A DNA stretch of 64,000 nt, from assembly GCF_900113185.1 (NCBI RefSeq), contig NZ_FOZD01000001.1, positions 2,790,001 through 2,854,000 of the forward strand. The letters run 5' to 3'. The stretch is from Agromyces sp. CF514 (GTDB lineage Bacteria; Actinomycetota; Actinomycetes; Actinomycetales; Microbacteriaceae). Below, piece after piece: positions 45,331 through 59,844 of the stretch; position 1 is the stretch's first letter, and every line of letters begins with the position of its first letter. The notes below the pieces were generated by a model that was not told where the DNA came from, did not search any database, and saw nothing but the letters and a program-made list of their open reading frames with translations. The position numbers and the translations under genes are program-made.

Positions 45331-46848
45331 CTAGCGCTGGCGCTTCTCGCGCACACGCATGTTGATGACGATCGGCGAGCCCTCGAAGCCGTAGATCTCG
45401 CGCAGGCGCCGCTGGATGAACCGGCGGTAGCCGGGGTCGAGGAACCCGGTCGTGAAGAGCACGAATGTCGGCGGGCGGCTCGCGGCCTGCGTGCCGAAGA
45501 GGATGCGGGGCTGCTTGCCGCCGCGCACCGGGTGGGGGTGCTCCTGCGTGAGCTCGGTGAGGAACGCGTTGAACTTGCCCGTCGCGATGCGGGTGTCCCA
45601 CGACTCGAGTGCGGTCTCGAGGGCGGGCACGAGCTTCTCGAGGTGACGCCCCGTCTTGGCCGAGATGTTCACGCGCGGCGCCCAGGCGACGTGGTGGAGG
45701 TCCTTCTCGATCTCGCGCTCGAGGTAGCGACGACGGTCGTCGTCGAGCAGGTCCCACTTGTTGTACGCGAGCACGAGCGCGCGGCCCGACTCGAGCACGA
45801 GGTCGATGATGCGAACGTCCTGCTCGGAGATCGGCTGCGAGACGTCGAGGAGCACCACGGCGACCTCGGCCTTCTCGAGGGCGGCCTGGGTGCGCAGCGA
45901 CGCGTAGAAGTCGGCGCCCTGCTGCAGGTGCACGCGGCGGCGGATGCCGGCGGTGTCGACGAAGCGCCAGATCTTGCCGCCGAGCTCGATCTGCTCGTCG
46001 ACCGGGTCGCGCGTGGTGCCCGCGAGCTCGTTCACGACGACGCGCTCTTCACCGGCGGTCTTGTTCAGCAGGCTCGACTTGCCGACGTTCGGGCGGCCGA
46101 GGATCGCGACACGGCGCGGTCCGCCGAATTCGTCCTTCGCGACGGCCGAGACCTGCGGCAGCACCTTGAAGACGGCTTCGAGCATGTCGGCCACGCCGCG
46201 GCCGTGCAGGGCCGAGACCGGATGCGGCTCGCCGAGGCCCAGGTTCCAGAGCGCGGCGGCCTCGGACTCCTGACGGGCATCGTCGACCTTGTTGGCCACG
46301 AGGAACACGGGCCGGTTGGTCTTGCGCAGCAGGCGAACGACGTGCTCGTCGGTCGAGGTCGCCCCGACCGTCGCGTCGACGACGAACAGCACGACGTCGC
46401 AGAGTTCGATCGCGACCTCGGCCTGTGCGGCGACGGAGGCGTCGATGCCCTTCGCATCGGGCTCCCATCCGCCGGTGTCGACGAGCGTGAAGCGGCGGTC
46501 GAGCCATTCGCCCTTGTACGAGACGCGGTCGCGCGTGACGCCCGGGGTGTCTTCGACGACGGCCTCGCGGCGGCCGAGGATGCGGTTCACGAGCGCCGAC
46601 TTGCCCACGTTGGGTCGGCCGACGATCGCGATCACCGGCAGGGCCGGCAGGTAGCGGATGGCGTCTTCGCCGTCTTCGGAGTGCTCGAGCACGTCGAGGT
46701 CGTCGTCGTCGAGGTCGTAGTCGGAGAGCCCCGAACGCAGCGCCGCGGCGCGCTGATCTGCCAGCTCGTCGTCGACGTCTGAAAGGCGTTCGGCGAGGCG
46801 GTCGTCGACGACGGACTCGTCGTCGTACTCGTCGCGCTGGTCGGTCAT
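45331..46848 (-). CDS. der: GTPase Der (EngA), ribosome assembly
   Basis: 505 aa from ATG 46848, with GGAG about 9 nt upstream. Two tandem G domains, each with G-R-P-N-V-G-K-S (about residues 77 and 250), D-T-P-G-V-T-R-D / T-T-R-D, D-T-G-G-W / D-T-A-G-I and N-K-V-D / N-K-W-D, then a KH-like C-terminal domain (R-I-L-F-G-T-Q). An acidic N-terminal extension of about 65 residues is usual in actinobacteria. It binds the 50S subunit during maturation. Last gene of the minus-strand housekeeping block. Confidence 0.97.
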   Translation of the reverse strand: MTDQRDEYDDESVVDDRLAERLSDVDDELADQRAAALRSGLSDYDLDDDDLDVLEHSEDGEDAIRYLPALPVIAIVGRPNVGKSALVNRILGRREAVVEDTPGVTRDRVSYKGEWLDRRFTLVDTGGWEPDAKGIDASVAAQAEVAIELCDVVLFVVDATVGATSTDEHVVRLLRKTNRPVFLVANKVDDARQESEAAALWNLGLGEPHPVSALHGRGVADMLEAVFKVLPQVSAVAKDEFGGPRRVAILGRPNVGKSSLLNKTAGEERVVVNELAGTTRDPVDEQIELGGKIWRFVDTAGIRRRVHLQQGADFYASLRTQAALEKAEVAVVLLDVSQPISEQDVRIIDLVLESGRALVLAYNKWDLLDDDRRRYLEREIEKDLHHVAWAPRVNISAKTGRHLEKLVPALETALESWDTRIATGKFNAFLTELTQEHPHPVRGGKQPRILFGTQAASRPPTFVLFTTGFLDPGYRRFIQRRLREIYGFEGSPIVINMRVREKRQR

Positions 46849-46905
46849 GGGTGTCTCCTCAAGTCTTCGGGCGCGTCTGATCGACACGTGCCCCGCTCTA
46901 TTCAA

Positions 46906-47589
46906 TCAGTCACGGGCTGTGTGAACCGTGATGACCTCGATCACGGCGTCGACCGTCTGCTCGAAATCGAGCTCGGTCGAGTCGACCGTGGTGACGCCCA
47001 CGGCGGCCGTCATGAAGTCGACGACCTTCGAATCGGCCTCGTCGCGCTTTCGCAGTGCGTCGCCGACGGCCGCGGTCGCCGACCCGACGAGCTCCGCCGA
47101 TCGGCGCGAGGCCCGCACCTCGGGCGAGGCCGTGAGCAGGATCCGCACGGGCGCATCGGGGGCGACGACCGTGGTGATGTCACGTCCCTCGACGACCACG
47201 CCGGGTCGGGGCTCGGCGGCCATGATGCCGCGGAACAACTCGATGAGGTGCGTGCGCACCTCGGGAACTCTGGCCACGCGGCTCACGACGGCCGAGATCG
47301 CAGGGTCGCGGATCGCCGCGGTCACGTCGACGTCGCCGACGTGCACGGCGTATCCGGCGGGGTCGGTGCCGATGCGGTAGTCGAAGGTCGCGAGCGACGA
47401 GATGACGGATGCCGCGTCATCCGTATCGATGCCCGATGCCTGCACGTGCCAGGCGAGCGCCCGATACGCGGCACCGGTGTCGAGGAAGCCGAACCCGAGG
47501 CGCTTGGCGACCTCTTTCGACACGCTCGACTTGCCGCTGCCGGCCGGGCCGTCGATCGCGACGACGACGGGATGTACGGGGGTCGACAC
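46906..47589 (-). CDS. cmk: Cytidylate kinase
   Basis: 227 aa from GTG 47589, two bases after the tyrA stop. Walker [14 protein letters not shown]-binding [21 protein letters not shown] and the R-R/K-R-D-E-A-D-S lid region. It phosphorylates CMP and dCMP with ATP. Length matches the family. Confidence 0.96.
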   Translation of the reverse strand: MSTPVHPVVVAIDGPAGSGKSSVSKEVAKRLGFGFLDTGAAYRALAWHVQASGIDTDDAASVISSLATFDYRIGTDPAGYAVHVGDVDVTAAIRDPAISAVVSRVARVPEVRTHLIELFRGIMAAEPRPGVVVEGRDITTVVAPDAPVRILLTASPEVRASRRSAELVGSATAAVGDALRKRDEADSKVVDFMTAAVGVTTVDSTELDFEQTVDAVIEVITVHTARD

Positions 47590-47591
47590 GT

Positions 47592-48689
47592 TCAGCCTGC
47601 AATCCGCCAGCCGCGCGCGGCCAGCTCGTCGGTGAGGCGCTCGAGCACCTCGGGGAGCACGGAGATCTCGGCGAGGCCCACCTGGGCGCCCGGCGAGTGC
47701 TCGAGGCGGAGGTCCTCGAGGTTGACGCCGGCGTCGCCGACGTCGTTGAAGAGCTTGGCGAGCTGCCCCGGCCGGTCGTCGACCATCACGATGAGGCTCG
47801 CGTAGCGGCGATCGACGCCGTGCTTGCCCGGCAGGCGTTCGACGCCGGTGTTGCCGCCGAACAGCTCCTCGGCGATGCGACGACGCGCGCCCGGCGCGTC
47901 GAGGTCGTCGAGCGCGGAGATGAACCGGTCGAGGTCCTCGCGGTAGCCGCGGAGGATCTCGATGACGGGCGACGCGTTCTGTCCGAGGATCTGCACCCAC
48001 AGCTCGGGGTCGCTCGCGGCGACGCGCGTGACGTCGCGGATGCCCTGACCGGCGAGGTTCACCGACGCGTGCGGGGCATCGATGAGGCGTCGCGCCATGA
48101 GCGTCGAGACGACCTGCGGCACGTGCGACACGAGCGCGACCGCGCGGTCGTGCTGCTCGGGAGTGAGCTCGATGAGCGTGGCCCCGAGGTCGAGGATGAG
48201 GTCGTCGATGACCGACGCGTCACGGTACGAGATGCCCTCGTGCGCGGCGACGACCCAGGGGCGCCCGACGAAGAGGTCGGCGCGACCCGACATCGGTCCG
48301 CCGACCTCGCGGCCGGCCATGGGGTGCGTGCCGAGGTAGCGCGACAGGTCGGCGCCGCGCGCCGCGAGGTCGTCGTAGATCGCGAGCTTCACGCTCGCGA
48401 CATCGGTCACGATCGCCGTCGGATTCGCCGCGAGCTCGGCCGCGACCACATCGGCCGTGACGTCGGGCGGTACGCACACCACCACCAACTGCGGGACGTC
48501 GTCGGGGGTCGCCGGGCGCCCGGCACCGTAGTCGGCCGCGATCGCGAGGTGCGTCGGCGAGGCATCGGCGAGCACGACCTCGACGCCCTTGGCGCGCAGG
48601 CCCAGTCCGATGCTGGCCCCCAGCAGCCCGACGCCGACGATGCGCACGGGCCCGGCGACGCGGGCCTCGGTCGCACGCGAATCGGTCAC
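47592..48689 (-). CDS. tyrA: Prephenate dehydrogenase with C-terminal ACT domain
   Basis: 365 aa from GTG 48689, overlapping the rluB stop (GTGA). NAD-binding [14 protein letters not shown], substrate motif G-T-H-P-M-A-G-R-E, and [13 protein letters not shown]. Residues about 290-365 form an ACT domain ([13 protein letters not shown]), the likely tyrosine-feedback site. It converts prephenate to 4-hydroxyphenylpyruvate in tyrosine synthesis. Confidence 0.94.
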   Translation of the reverse strand: MTDSRATEARVAGPVRIVGVGLLGASIGLGLRAKGVEVVLADASPTHLAIAADYGAGRPATPDDVPQLVVVCVPPDVTADVVAAELAANPTAIVTDVASVKLAIYDDLAARGADLSRYLGTHPMAGREVGGPMSGRADLFVGRPWVVAAHEGISYRDASVIDDLILDLGATLIELTPEQHDRAVALVSHVPQVVSTLMARRLIDAPHASVNLAGQGIRDVTRVAASDPELWVQILGQNASPVIEILRGYREDLDRFISALDDLDAPGARRRIAEELFGGNTGVERLPGKHGVDRRYASLIVMVDDRPGQLAKLFNDVGDAGVNLEDLRLEHSPGAQVGLAEISVLPEVLERLTDELAARGWRIAG

Positions 48690-49585
48690 GATTCCCCCTC
48701 GGCAGCGCCGTCGGTTTCTTCGCCGTCGGCTTCGGCGGCGCTGTCGGCTTCGGCCGCGGACGAACCGGATGCCGCATCGCTGCGCCCGCGCGCGGCATCC
48801 GCCTCACGCGAGATGGTCAGGAGCAGGCCTCGCTCGCTGTCGGTGAGCTCGCGCATGACGCCGACGCGGAGCGTGCCGAGGTGCAGCGGCCCGAAGCTGC
48901 GACGCACGAGCTCGACGACCGGATGCCCGACCTCGGCCATCATGCGGCGCACGATGCGGTTGCGGCCCGAGTGCAGGGTGAGCTCGACGATCGAGTGCCG
49001 GTCGTCGCCCTGGTGCTGGCGGATCTTCGCACGGTCGACCTTGATCGGGCCGTCCTCGAGCTCGATGCCCTGCTTCAGCTTCTGCAGCGTCTGCGGCGAC
49101 ACGCGGCCCTGCACCTTCGCGATGTACGTCTTCTCGACGCCGAACGAGGGGTGTGCGAGCACGTGCGCGAGGTCGCCGTCGTTCGTGAGCAGCAGGAGGC
49201 CGCTCGTGTCGCCGTCGAGGCGGCCCACGTTGTAGACGCGCTCCTCGAGGTCGTCGGTGAACTGCCGGAGGTCGGGGCGGCCCTTCTCGTCACGCATCGA
49301 CGAGACCACGCCGCGCGGCTTGTTGAGCATGTAGTAGCGCTTGCCGGGGTCGAGCTGCACCGCGACGCCGTCGACCGCGACGAGGTCGTGCTCGGGGTCG
49401 ACGCGGCGGCCGAGCTCGGTCACGACGACGCCGTTGACCTCGATGCGCCCCTCGACGATGTACTGCTCGACCACGCGGCGGCTCGCGACACCTGCGGCGG
49501 CGAGCACCTTCTGCAGGCGCACGCCCTCGGGCTCGGTGAACCAGGCGGCGGGCTCCTGGCCGCCGCCGCGATGCTTGTCAGTCAC
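48686..49585 (-). CDS. rluB: Pseudouridine synthase, RluB type
   Basis: 299 aa from GTG 49585, overlapping the scpB end by 8 bases. S4 RNA-binding domain (V-R-L-Q-K-V-L-A-A-A-G-V-A-S-R-R) and the catalytic G-R-L-D-G-D-T-S-G-L-L-L-L-T-N-D-G-D motif with the conserved Asp. The end of the domain reads G-R-N-R-I-V-R-R-M-M. It makes pseudouridine 2605-type in 23S rRNA. An Ala/Glu-rich tail follows. Confidence 0.93.
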   Translation of the reverse strand: MTDKHRGGGQEPAAWFTEPEGVRLQKVLAAAGVASRRVVEQYIVEGRIEVNGVVVTELGRRVDPEHDLVAVDGVAVQLDPGKRYYMLNKPRGVVSSMRDEKGRPDLRQFTDDLEERVYNVGRLDGDTSGLLLLTNDGDLAHVLAHPSFGVEKTYIAKVQGRVSPQTLQKLKQGIELEDGPIKVDRAKIRQHQGDDRHSIVELTLHSGRNRIVRRMMAEVGHPVVELVRRSFGPLHLGTLRVGVMRELTDSERGLLLTISREADAARGRSDAASGSSAAEADSAAEADGEETDGAAEGES

Positions 49586-50282
49586 GATCGAATCCTTCCT
49601 GGCCGTCGTCGAGCAACGGGGAGATGTGGGGCAGCTCGTCGAGGGAGTTGATGCCGAGGTTGGTGAGCAGCAGCTCGGTCGTGCCGTAGAGCAGCGCGCC
49701 CGTCTCGGCGTCGGTGTCGACCTCGGTGATGAGCCCGCGGCCGAGCAGCGTGCGCACGACCGAGTCGACGTTCACGGCACGGATCGACGCGATCTGGGAA
49801 CGCGAGATCGGCTGCTTGTACGCGATCACCGAGAGCGTCTCCAACGCCGCCTGCGAAAGTCTCGTCGACGTCTGCGCGATCACGAAATCCGAGACGAGCG
49901 CGTCGTACTCGCCGCGCACGTAGAACCGCCATCCGCCGCCCACCTCGCGCAGTTCGAAGGCACGACGGATGCCGCTCGCCTCGGTGTCCGCCTCGGCCGC
50001 GTCGGTGCGCGGCTCCCCCGAGACGCCCGTGCCGTCGTAGTCGGCACGCAGGCGTGCGATCGCCGCACGCACCTCCGCCACCGGACGCGCGACGGCGGCC
50101 GCGAGGTGCACGACGCTCTGCGGCTCGTCGGCGATGAACAGGATCGCCTCGAGCGCCCGATCGAGGTCGAGGTGCGGCTGCCCGGGCACGTCGAGCGGCG
50201 TCACGACCGAGAGCTCTGGGCCCTCGGTCTCGTCGTCGAGCGCGTTCGCCGCGACATCCGTCTCGTCGATCTCATTCGTCAT
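49578..50282 (-). CDS. scpB: Segregation and condensation protein B
   Basis: 234 aa from ATG 50282, overlapping the scpA end by 11 bases. Two winged-helix domains: A-L-E-A-I-L-F-I-A-D-E-P and L-S-Q-A-A-L-E-T-L-S-V-I-A-Y-K-Q-P-I-S-R-S-Q-I-A-S-I-R-A-V-N-V-D. It binds ScpA and SMC to form the condensin complex. A longer-than-usual acidic N-terminus precedes the first domain. Confidence 0.95.
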   Translation of the reverse strand: MTNEIDETDVAANALDDETEGPELSVVTPLDVPGQPHLDLDRALEAILFIADEPQSVVHLAAAVARPVAEVRAAIARLRADYDGTGVSGEPRTDAAEADTEASGIRRAFELREVGGGWRFYVRGEYDALVSDFVIAQTSTRLSQAALETLSVIAYKQPISRSQIASIRAVNVDSVVRTLLGRGLITEVDTDAETGALLYGTTELLLTNLGINSLDELPHISPLLDDGQEGFDRD

Positions 50283-51234
50283 AGTCGGCCCCCAGGGCTT
50301 CGAGGTTGGCGTCGGACCACGTCGCCGCGGCCCAGTGCAAGGTCAGTTCGCCGAGCGGCTCGACCTGGTCGAAGCCGATCGCCGCGTGCCGGTACAGCTC
50401 GAGCACCGCGAGGAACCGCGCCACGACGACGCCCGGCCTGGTGACGCCCGCGATGAGCTGGCGGAAGCTCACGGGCTCGCCGCGCCGCAGCACCGCCACG
50501 ACGTGCGCCGCCTGCTCGCGGATCGACACGAGCGGGGCGTGCAGGTGCGTGAGGCCCACGGTCGGGATCTCGCGGGGCGCGAGGGCGAGTGCCGCGAGTG
50601 CCGCGAAGTCGTCGGCGCTGAGCGTCCAGCGCAACTCTGGCGCCCGCTGGCGGAACTTGTCCTCGAGGCGAACCGTGCGCGAGTGCCGCCGCGCCTCGGC
50701 GTCGAGGTTGGACGCGAACCAGCGCGCGGCCTCCTTGAAGGCCCGGTACTGCAGCAGCCGTGCGAAGAGCAGGTCGCGCGCCTCGAGCAATGCGACGTCT
50801 TCGGCGTCGACGAGTTCGCCCTGCGGAAGCAGGCCGACGACCTTGAGGTCGAGCAGCGTCGCCGCGACCACGAGGAACTCCGACGCGCGGTCGAGTTCTT
50901 CGGCAGAGTCGAGACCGCGCAGGTACGAGATGAACTCGTCGGTCACCGCCGAGAGCGAGACCTCGGTGATGTCCATCTCGTGCTTCGCGATGAGCGAGAG
51001 CAGCAGGTCGAACGGGCCCTCGAAGTTGGTCAGCGCGACGCGGAACCCGGCCTCGGCGGGCGCGTCATCCGGCACTCCGCCGGGCGCGCCAGCACGACCG
51101 TCGGTCGGTGCATCGGTCGGTGCATCGGTCGTGGCGTCGCCGACGTCCGACGCGCCGGCCTCGCTCGACGGCTCGGTGCCGCCCGCCGGCGTCTGCTCCC
51201 CCGAGACCGGAACGGCCTCAGGCGACCGCGCCAC
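50272..51234 (-). CDS. scpA: Segregation and condensation protein A
   Basis: 320 aa from GTG 51234, overlapping the parA end by 17 bases. F-E-G-P-F-D-L-L-L-S-L-I-A-K-H-E-M-D-I-T-E-V and L-V-V-A-A-T-L-L-D-L-K-V-V-G-L-L-P mark the ScpA core; a winged helix ends the protein. A 65-residue Thr/Ala/Asp N-terminal tail is low-complexity. It is the kleisin subunit bridging SMC heads. Confidence 0.95.
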   Translation of the reverse strand: MARSPEAVPVSGEQTPAGGTEPSSEAGASDVGDATTDAPTDAPTDGRAGAPGGVPDDAPAEAGFRVALTNFEGPFDLLLSLIAKHEMDITEVSLSAVTDEFISYLRGLDSAEELDRASEFLVVAATLLDLKVVGLLPQGELVDAEDVALLEARDLLFARLLQYRAFKEAARWFASNLDAEARRHSRTVRLEDKFRQRAPELRWTLSADDFAALAALALAPREIPTVGLTHLHAPLVSIREQAAHVVAVLRRGEPVSFRQLIAGVTRPGVVVARFLAVLELYRHAAIGFDQVEPLGELTLHWAAATWSDANLEALGADYDE

Positions 51235-52105
51235 GGAAGACCAGCTCCCTCGCGAGCTGCCGGTACGACTTCGACGCCTGGTGCTCGGGCGCGAACTGCG
51301 TGATCGGCGTCGCCGCGACCGTCGCGTCAGGGAACTTCACCGTGCGCGTGATCACGGTCTCGAGCACGTCGTCGCCGAACGCGTCGACGACGCGCTCGAG
51401 CACCTCGCGCGAGTGCAGCGTGCGCGAGTCGTACATGGTCGCGAGGATGCCGTCGAGCGTGATCGCCGGGTTCAGGCGGTCGCGCACCTTGTCGATGGTC
51501 TCGATGAGCAGGGCGACGCCGCGCAGCGCGAAGAACTCGCACTCGAGCGGGATCACGACGCCGTGCGCGGCCGTCAGCGCGTTGACGGTGAGCAACCCGA
51601 GCGAGGGCTGGCAGTCGATGAGGATCACGTCGTAGTCGGCCGACACCCTGCGAAGCACGCCCGCGAGGATCTGCTCGCGCGCGACCTCGTTGACGAGGTT
51701 GATCTCAGCGGCCGACAGGTCGATGTTGCCGGGGATCACGTCGAGGCCGTCGACGCTGGTGTTCTGGATCGCGTCGTTCGGGTCGATCGCCCGCGAGAGC
51801 AGCAGGTCGTAGATCGTCGGCACCTCATGCGTCTGCACGCCGAGACCGGCCGAGAGCGCGCCCTGCGGGTCGAAGTCGATCGCGAGCACGCGGCGGCCGT
51901 ACTCGGCGAGCGTCGCGCCGAGGTTGATCGTGGTCGTGGTCTTGCCGACCCCGCCCTTCTGGTTGCAGAGCGCGATGATGCGGGCGGGCCCGTGCGATCG
52001 CAGGGGCTTCGGCTCGGGGAACTCGCGATGGGGGCGCCCCGTGGGACCGAGTTCCGTTTCCAGCGAACCGATGGCGTTCGCCGCCTCGTGCGTCTGCTGG
52101 GTCAC
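51218..52105 (-). CDS. ParA-family chromosome partitioning ATPase
   Basis: 295 aa from GTG 52105, with GGAGAG about 9 nt upstream. Deviant Walker A C-N-Q-K-G-G-V-G-K-T-T-T, Walker A' D-F-D-P-Q-G-A-L-S, Walker B L-I-D-C-Q-P-S-L-G-L-L. Position before scpA-scpB is conserved in actinobacteria and marks the segregation-linked paralogue, separate from the origin-proximal parAB. Confidence 0.93.
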   Translation of the reverse strand: MTQQTHEAANAIGSLETELGPTGRPHREFPEPKPLRSHGPARIIALCNQKGGVGKTTTTINLGATLAEYGRRVLAIDFDPQGALSAGLGVQTHEVPTIYDLLLSRAIDPNDAIQNTSVDGLDVIPGNIDLSAAEINLVNEVAREQILAGVLRRVSADYDVILIDCQPSLGLLTVNALTAAHGVVIPLECEFFALRGVALLIETIDKVRDRLNPAITLDGILATMYDSRTLHSREVLERVVDAFGDDVLETVITRTVKFPDATVAATPITQFAPEHQASKSYRQLARELVFRGAVA

Positions 52106-52161
52106 GTGTGGTCTCTCCTCCGGCCTGCCGGCCCCTCGTCGTGCGAGTTGCTTGGTCGATT

Positions 52162-53067
52162 CTAGCGAGCACGCGGGTGGGCCGACGTGTACATCTCCCG
52201 GAGTGTGTCGGCTGTGACGAGCGTGTAGATCTGCGTGGTCGCGACCGACGAGTGTCCGAGCAACTCCTGCACGACGCGGACATCGGCGCCCCCCTCGAGC
52301 AGGTGCGTCGCGAACGAGTGACGCAGCGTATGCGGTGAGACGGATGCCGCGAGCCCCGCCCGTTCGGCCGCACCGTGGATCGCCTCCCACGCGGCCTGTC
52401 GCGACATCCGCCGCCCTCGCATGCCGAGGAACAGCGCCGGGGTCGCCGTGCCCCGCACCGACAGCAGCGGCCGCGCGCGCACGAGGTACGCGTCGACCGC
52501 GCGTCGCGCATACGAGCCGAGCGGCACGATTCGCTGCTTGCCGCCCTTGCCGAACAGGCGGATCACCTCGTCGTCGACGAGGTCGTCGACGTTCAGGCCG
52601 ATCGCCTCCGACACGCGCGCGCCCGTGCCGTAGAGCACCTCGAGCAGCGCGGCATCGCGCAACCGGTCGGCCTCCTCGCCCGCGGCCGCCGCGATGAGGG
52701 CCTCGACATCGGCGACCGAGATCGCCTTGGGCAGGCGCATGGGCAGCTTCGGCGGACGCAGCTCGCGCGAGACGTCGGCCGGCAGCGTGCCCTCGTCTGC
52801 CAGGAAGCGGTGCAGGCCACGGACCGCGGACAGCACGCGCGCGATGGACGACGGGGCGAGCGTCGGCGTGCGCTCGGCGCCGAGATGGCGGATGAAGTCC
52901 GACAGGTCCTGCTCCGCGACCGCGCCCGGACCGTCGAATCCGCGCTCGCCGAGCCACCCCGTGTAGATCGCGAGGTCGCGACGGTACGAGCTGATCGTGT
53001 TGCGGGCGAGGCCACGCTCGACCGTGAGGTGCCTGAGGTAGGCGTCGACCTCCGTCTTTGCGGTCAC
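52162..53067 (-). CDS. xerD: Tyrosine recombinase XerD
   Basis: 301 aa from GTG 53067, ten bases after the NUDIX stop. Core-binding SAM-like N-terminus, then the catalytic set: Arg in T-G-A-R-V-S-E, Lys in G-K-G-G-K-Q-R, H-T-L-R-H-S-F-A-T-H-L-L, H in L-G-H-S-S-V-A-T-T, and Tyr in Q-I-Y-T. It resolves chromosome dimers at dif with XerC. Length is exactly typical. Confidence 0.94.
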   Translation of the reverse strand: MTAKTEVDAYLRHLTVERGLARNTISSYRRDLAIYTGWLGERGFDGPGAVAEQDLSDFIRHLGAERTPTLAPSSIARVLSAVRGLHRFLADEGTLPADVSRELRPPKLPMRLPKAISVADVEALIAAAAGEEADRLRDAALLEVLYGTGARVSEAIGLNVDDLVDDEVIRLFGKGGKQRIVPLGSYARRAVDAYLVRARPLLSVRGTATPALFLGMRGRRMSRQAAWEAIHGAAERAGLAASVSPHTLRHSFATHLLEGGADVRVVQELLGHSSVATTQIYTLVTADTLREMYTSAHPRAR

Positions 53068-53077
53068 CGCTCTGCGC

Positions 53078-57350
<4,273 letters not shown>

Positions 57351-57358
<8 letters not shown>

Positions 57359-58265
57359 GGCCCACCGGTCCTCGCCAGCCCGTCACCGGGAGTTGGAACT
57401 TGTTCACGAGCCGGTCGGTGAACGGCGCCTCGTGCAGCCGCGCCAGTCGCACCGGCACGGGCGAGCGCCGCACGACGACTCGGGCACCGGCCGGAAGGTC
57501 GAAGGTCCGGCGACCGTCGCACCAGATGACGGCCGACGCCTCGGTGCGGCGCAGCACCTCGACCGCGAGCGAGGAATCGGCTGCGACCACGAGCGGTCGC
57601 GCGAACAGCGCGTGCGCGCTGAGCGGCACCAGCAGCAACGCCTCGAGGCCCGGCCAGACGACCGGACCGCCCGCCGAGAACGCGTAGGCGGTCGACCCCG
57701 TGGGCGTCGACATCACGACGCCGTCGCAACCGAAGGACGAGAGCGGCCGGCGGTCGACCTCGATGACGACCTCGATCAGGCGCTCGCGCTCGGCCTTCTC
57801 GACCGAGACCTCGTTCAACGCCCAGCTCTCGAACACGGTCTCGTCGTCGATCTTGGCTCGCACCGACAGCGTCATGCGCTCCTCGACCGCGTAGTCGCGC
57901 GCCAGCGCGCGCTGCACGGTGTACCCGAGGTCGTCGCGTTCGCTCTCGGCGAGGAACCCGACGTGCCCGAGGTTCACGCCGAGCAATGGGACCGGGAGCT
58001 CGCGCACGAGTTCGGCCGCGCGCAGGATCGTGCCGTCGCCGCCGAGCACGATCACGAGCTCGATGAGCGCCGGGTCGATCGACTCGAGCCGCGCCACGCG
58101 GCCGTTCAGTTCTGGGACGAAGTCGTGCACGTCCTCCCACTGGTCGTCGGGGATCACCGGGACCGCGTCGGCCGCGAGCAGCTGCGTGCAGACCTCACCG
58201 GTCGCCTCGAGGGCGTTGCGGCGACCCGTGTGCGAGACCACGAGGAAGTGTCGTGCGTCGTTCAC
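57351..58265 (-). CDS. nadK: NAD kinase
   Basis: 304 aa from GTG 58265, with GGGAGG about 9 nt upstream; longer in-frame starts lack a site. Signature V-L-G-G-D-G-T-I-L-R-A (GGDGT), N-x-G-H-V-G-F-L-A-E, and M-S-T-P-T-G-S-T-A-Y-A-F-S-A-G-G-P. It phosphorylates NAD to NADP. In related genomes tlyA usually precedes it; here a mobile element stands upstream instead. Confidence 0.95.
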
Positions 58266-58487
58266 GGCGTCTCGCCTCCCGTCATCTGCTCGACCTGTCG
58301 CATCCATTCTGTCGGCTGAATACGGATTTCGCTGCATCCCAGCAATAGCGCGGATCCACCTCCCGGAGTTTCGGTTCGTGCCCATTCATGCCCAACAACC
58401 AGTTTGGGCCGCATGTGCTTTTGACCCGAATTTCGCCGTATGAGGCAAGTAGAGGCACCACCTCGAAGCCGACGTAGAGGAGGAATC

Positions 58488-59561
58488 ATGGAGACACCAC
58501 GGAAGCTGCCGAACGGCAGGTGGCAGGCGCGATACACAGCACCGGATGGAACCCGCAAGAGCGCTGGCACCTACAGGCTGAAGTCGGAAGCACAGGGTGC
58601 CATCGCAAAGGCCATCGCAGATATCTCCCGTGGTGTGTGGACAAACGAAGACGTTGGAAAGATTCTGTTCCGAGACTACGCGGCAACGGTTCTCGAAGCG
58701 CGACGCGGGGAACTCACGCCGTCAAGCCTGCGAAACTTCGAGACGCACATCAGGCTTCGACTGAACCCGGCGTTCGGCGACATGCAGATGAAGAACATCA
58801 GGGCCACCTCCGTGAAGGCGTGGTGGGGCAAGATGCCCGCGACGCCGACTCGACGCAACGCGTACATGGTGCTCAGCTCGATCTTCAAGCACGCCATCGA
58901 TGACGAAATCGTGGTGAAGTCCCCCTGCCGTGTAAAGGGCGCTGGAAAGGACGCTAGCAAGCCACGCCCTGAGCTGACGATGAAGGACTTCTACGCGCTC
59001 TACGACCTCGCTGACGAGCAGTTCAAAGTTTTCCTACTCGTGATGGTCGGCAGCGCGATGAGAACGGGCGAGATCACCGGACTAAACCGCAAGCACTTCG
59101 ATGCGAAGACTGGAACCGTCACCATTGAGCAGCAGTTCAAGGTGGAACCGGGTGGCATGGTGCTGGCTGAGGGAACGAAGACCGGAGCAGGACGACAGAT
59201 CACTCTCTCACCGGACGTGACCGAAGCCCTTGCTACCTATCTGAAGAAAAATCCCGCCATCGGTGATGTGCCGATCTTTCAGAACTCCTTCGGACGACGG
59301 CTCTCGCGTCGCTGGGTCTGGGATAAGTGGGATGCCCTGAGAGGAGCGGCAGGGCTGGAGTGGGCACACGTCCACGATCTCCGGCACACGTCGCTGACCG
59401 AATACCTTCGAGCCGGTGCCAACGAGAAAGACACCATGGCCCGTGCCGGTCACACCGACCCGCGAAGCATGATGCGGTACCAACACACCAACCTCCAGCG
59501 AGATGCAGCAATCTCTGCGGCCATGGGTGAGCGGATGCGGCGGACTGGAGCAATCGTATAA
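58488..59561 (+). CDS. Phage-type tyrosine integrase
   Basis: 357 aa from ATG 58488, with GAGGAGG 6 nt upstream. N-terminal arm-binding domain (G-R-W-Q-A-R-Y-T-A-P-D-G-T-R-K), core-binding domain (T-P-S-S-L-R-N-F-E-T-H-I), catalytic Arg in A-M-R-T-G-E-I, Lys region, H-D-L-R-H-T, G-H-T-D-P and Tyr in M-M-R-Y-Q-H-T. Base composition is visibly lower in GC than the nadK side. It probably integrated the element that fills the rest of the window. Confidence 0.93.
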   Translation: METPRKLPNGRWQARYTAPDGTRKSAGTYRLKSEAQGAIAKAIADISRGVWTNEDVGKILFRDYAATVLEARRGELTPSSLRNFETHIRLRLNPAFGDMQMKNIRATSVKAWWGKMPATPTRRNAYMVLSSIFKHAIDDEIVVKSPCRVKGAGKDASKPRPELTMKDFYALYDLADEQFKVFLLVMVGSAMRTGEITGLNRKHFDAKTGTVTIEQQFKVEPGGMVLAEGTKTGAGRQITLSPDVTEALATYLKKNPAIGDVPIFQNSFGRRLSRRWVWDKWDALRGAAGLEWAHVHDLRHTSLTEYLRAGANEKDTMARAGHTDPRSMMRYQHTNLQRDAAISAAMGERMRRTGAIV

Positions 59562-59647
59562 AAGAGGTCACCACCGTCAGGGGCCTCGGTTCACGGAGTC
59601 ACCTACACCTTCAGGAGTCCCTTCCACCGAAACAGCGAGGACGAGAG

Positions 59648-59807
59648 ATGACCACGATGATCGGATACCTGCGTGTGTCCACCAATGAGCAGGCGGCATC
59701 TGGCCTCGGCCTGGAGGCGCAACGCGAGACCATCCAGCGTCGCCAAGGTGCTCAACCGACAACCCCACAACGCCATCGATGCCCCCACCGCAGCCACAGC
59801 CGCTTAG
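59648..59807 (+). pseudogene. Decayed serine resolvase (internal deletion)
   Basis: From ATG 59648 the first about 30 codons read I-G-Y-L-R-V-S-T-N-E-Q...G-L-G-L-E-A-Q-R-E-T-I, the N-terminus of a serine recombinase with its catalytic Ser. The frame then becomes meaningless. In another frame, S-V-A-K-V-L-N-R-Q ending at TAG about 59807 resembles a recombinase C-terminus. The catalytic body is missing, so it is a deletion remnant. Confidence 0.75.
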
Positions 59808-59844
59808 GGCCGTGTTGCCAAACACCTTGTTCAGCAACACGGCC
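59808..59844. terminator. Inverted repeat overlapping the zinc-ribbon stop codon
   Basis: GGCCGTGTTGC (59808-59818) and GCAACACGGCC (59834-59844) are perfect 11-bp arms around 15 bp. They sit between two convergent reading frames and can terminate either; the right arm touches the stop of the minus-strand gene. Confidence 0.65.

Noticed and set aside
58266..58487. tRNA gene as attachment site of the integrase
   Set aside because: No cloverleaf or T-arm could be found between nadK and the integrase; the att core stays unknown.
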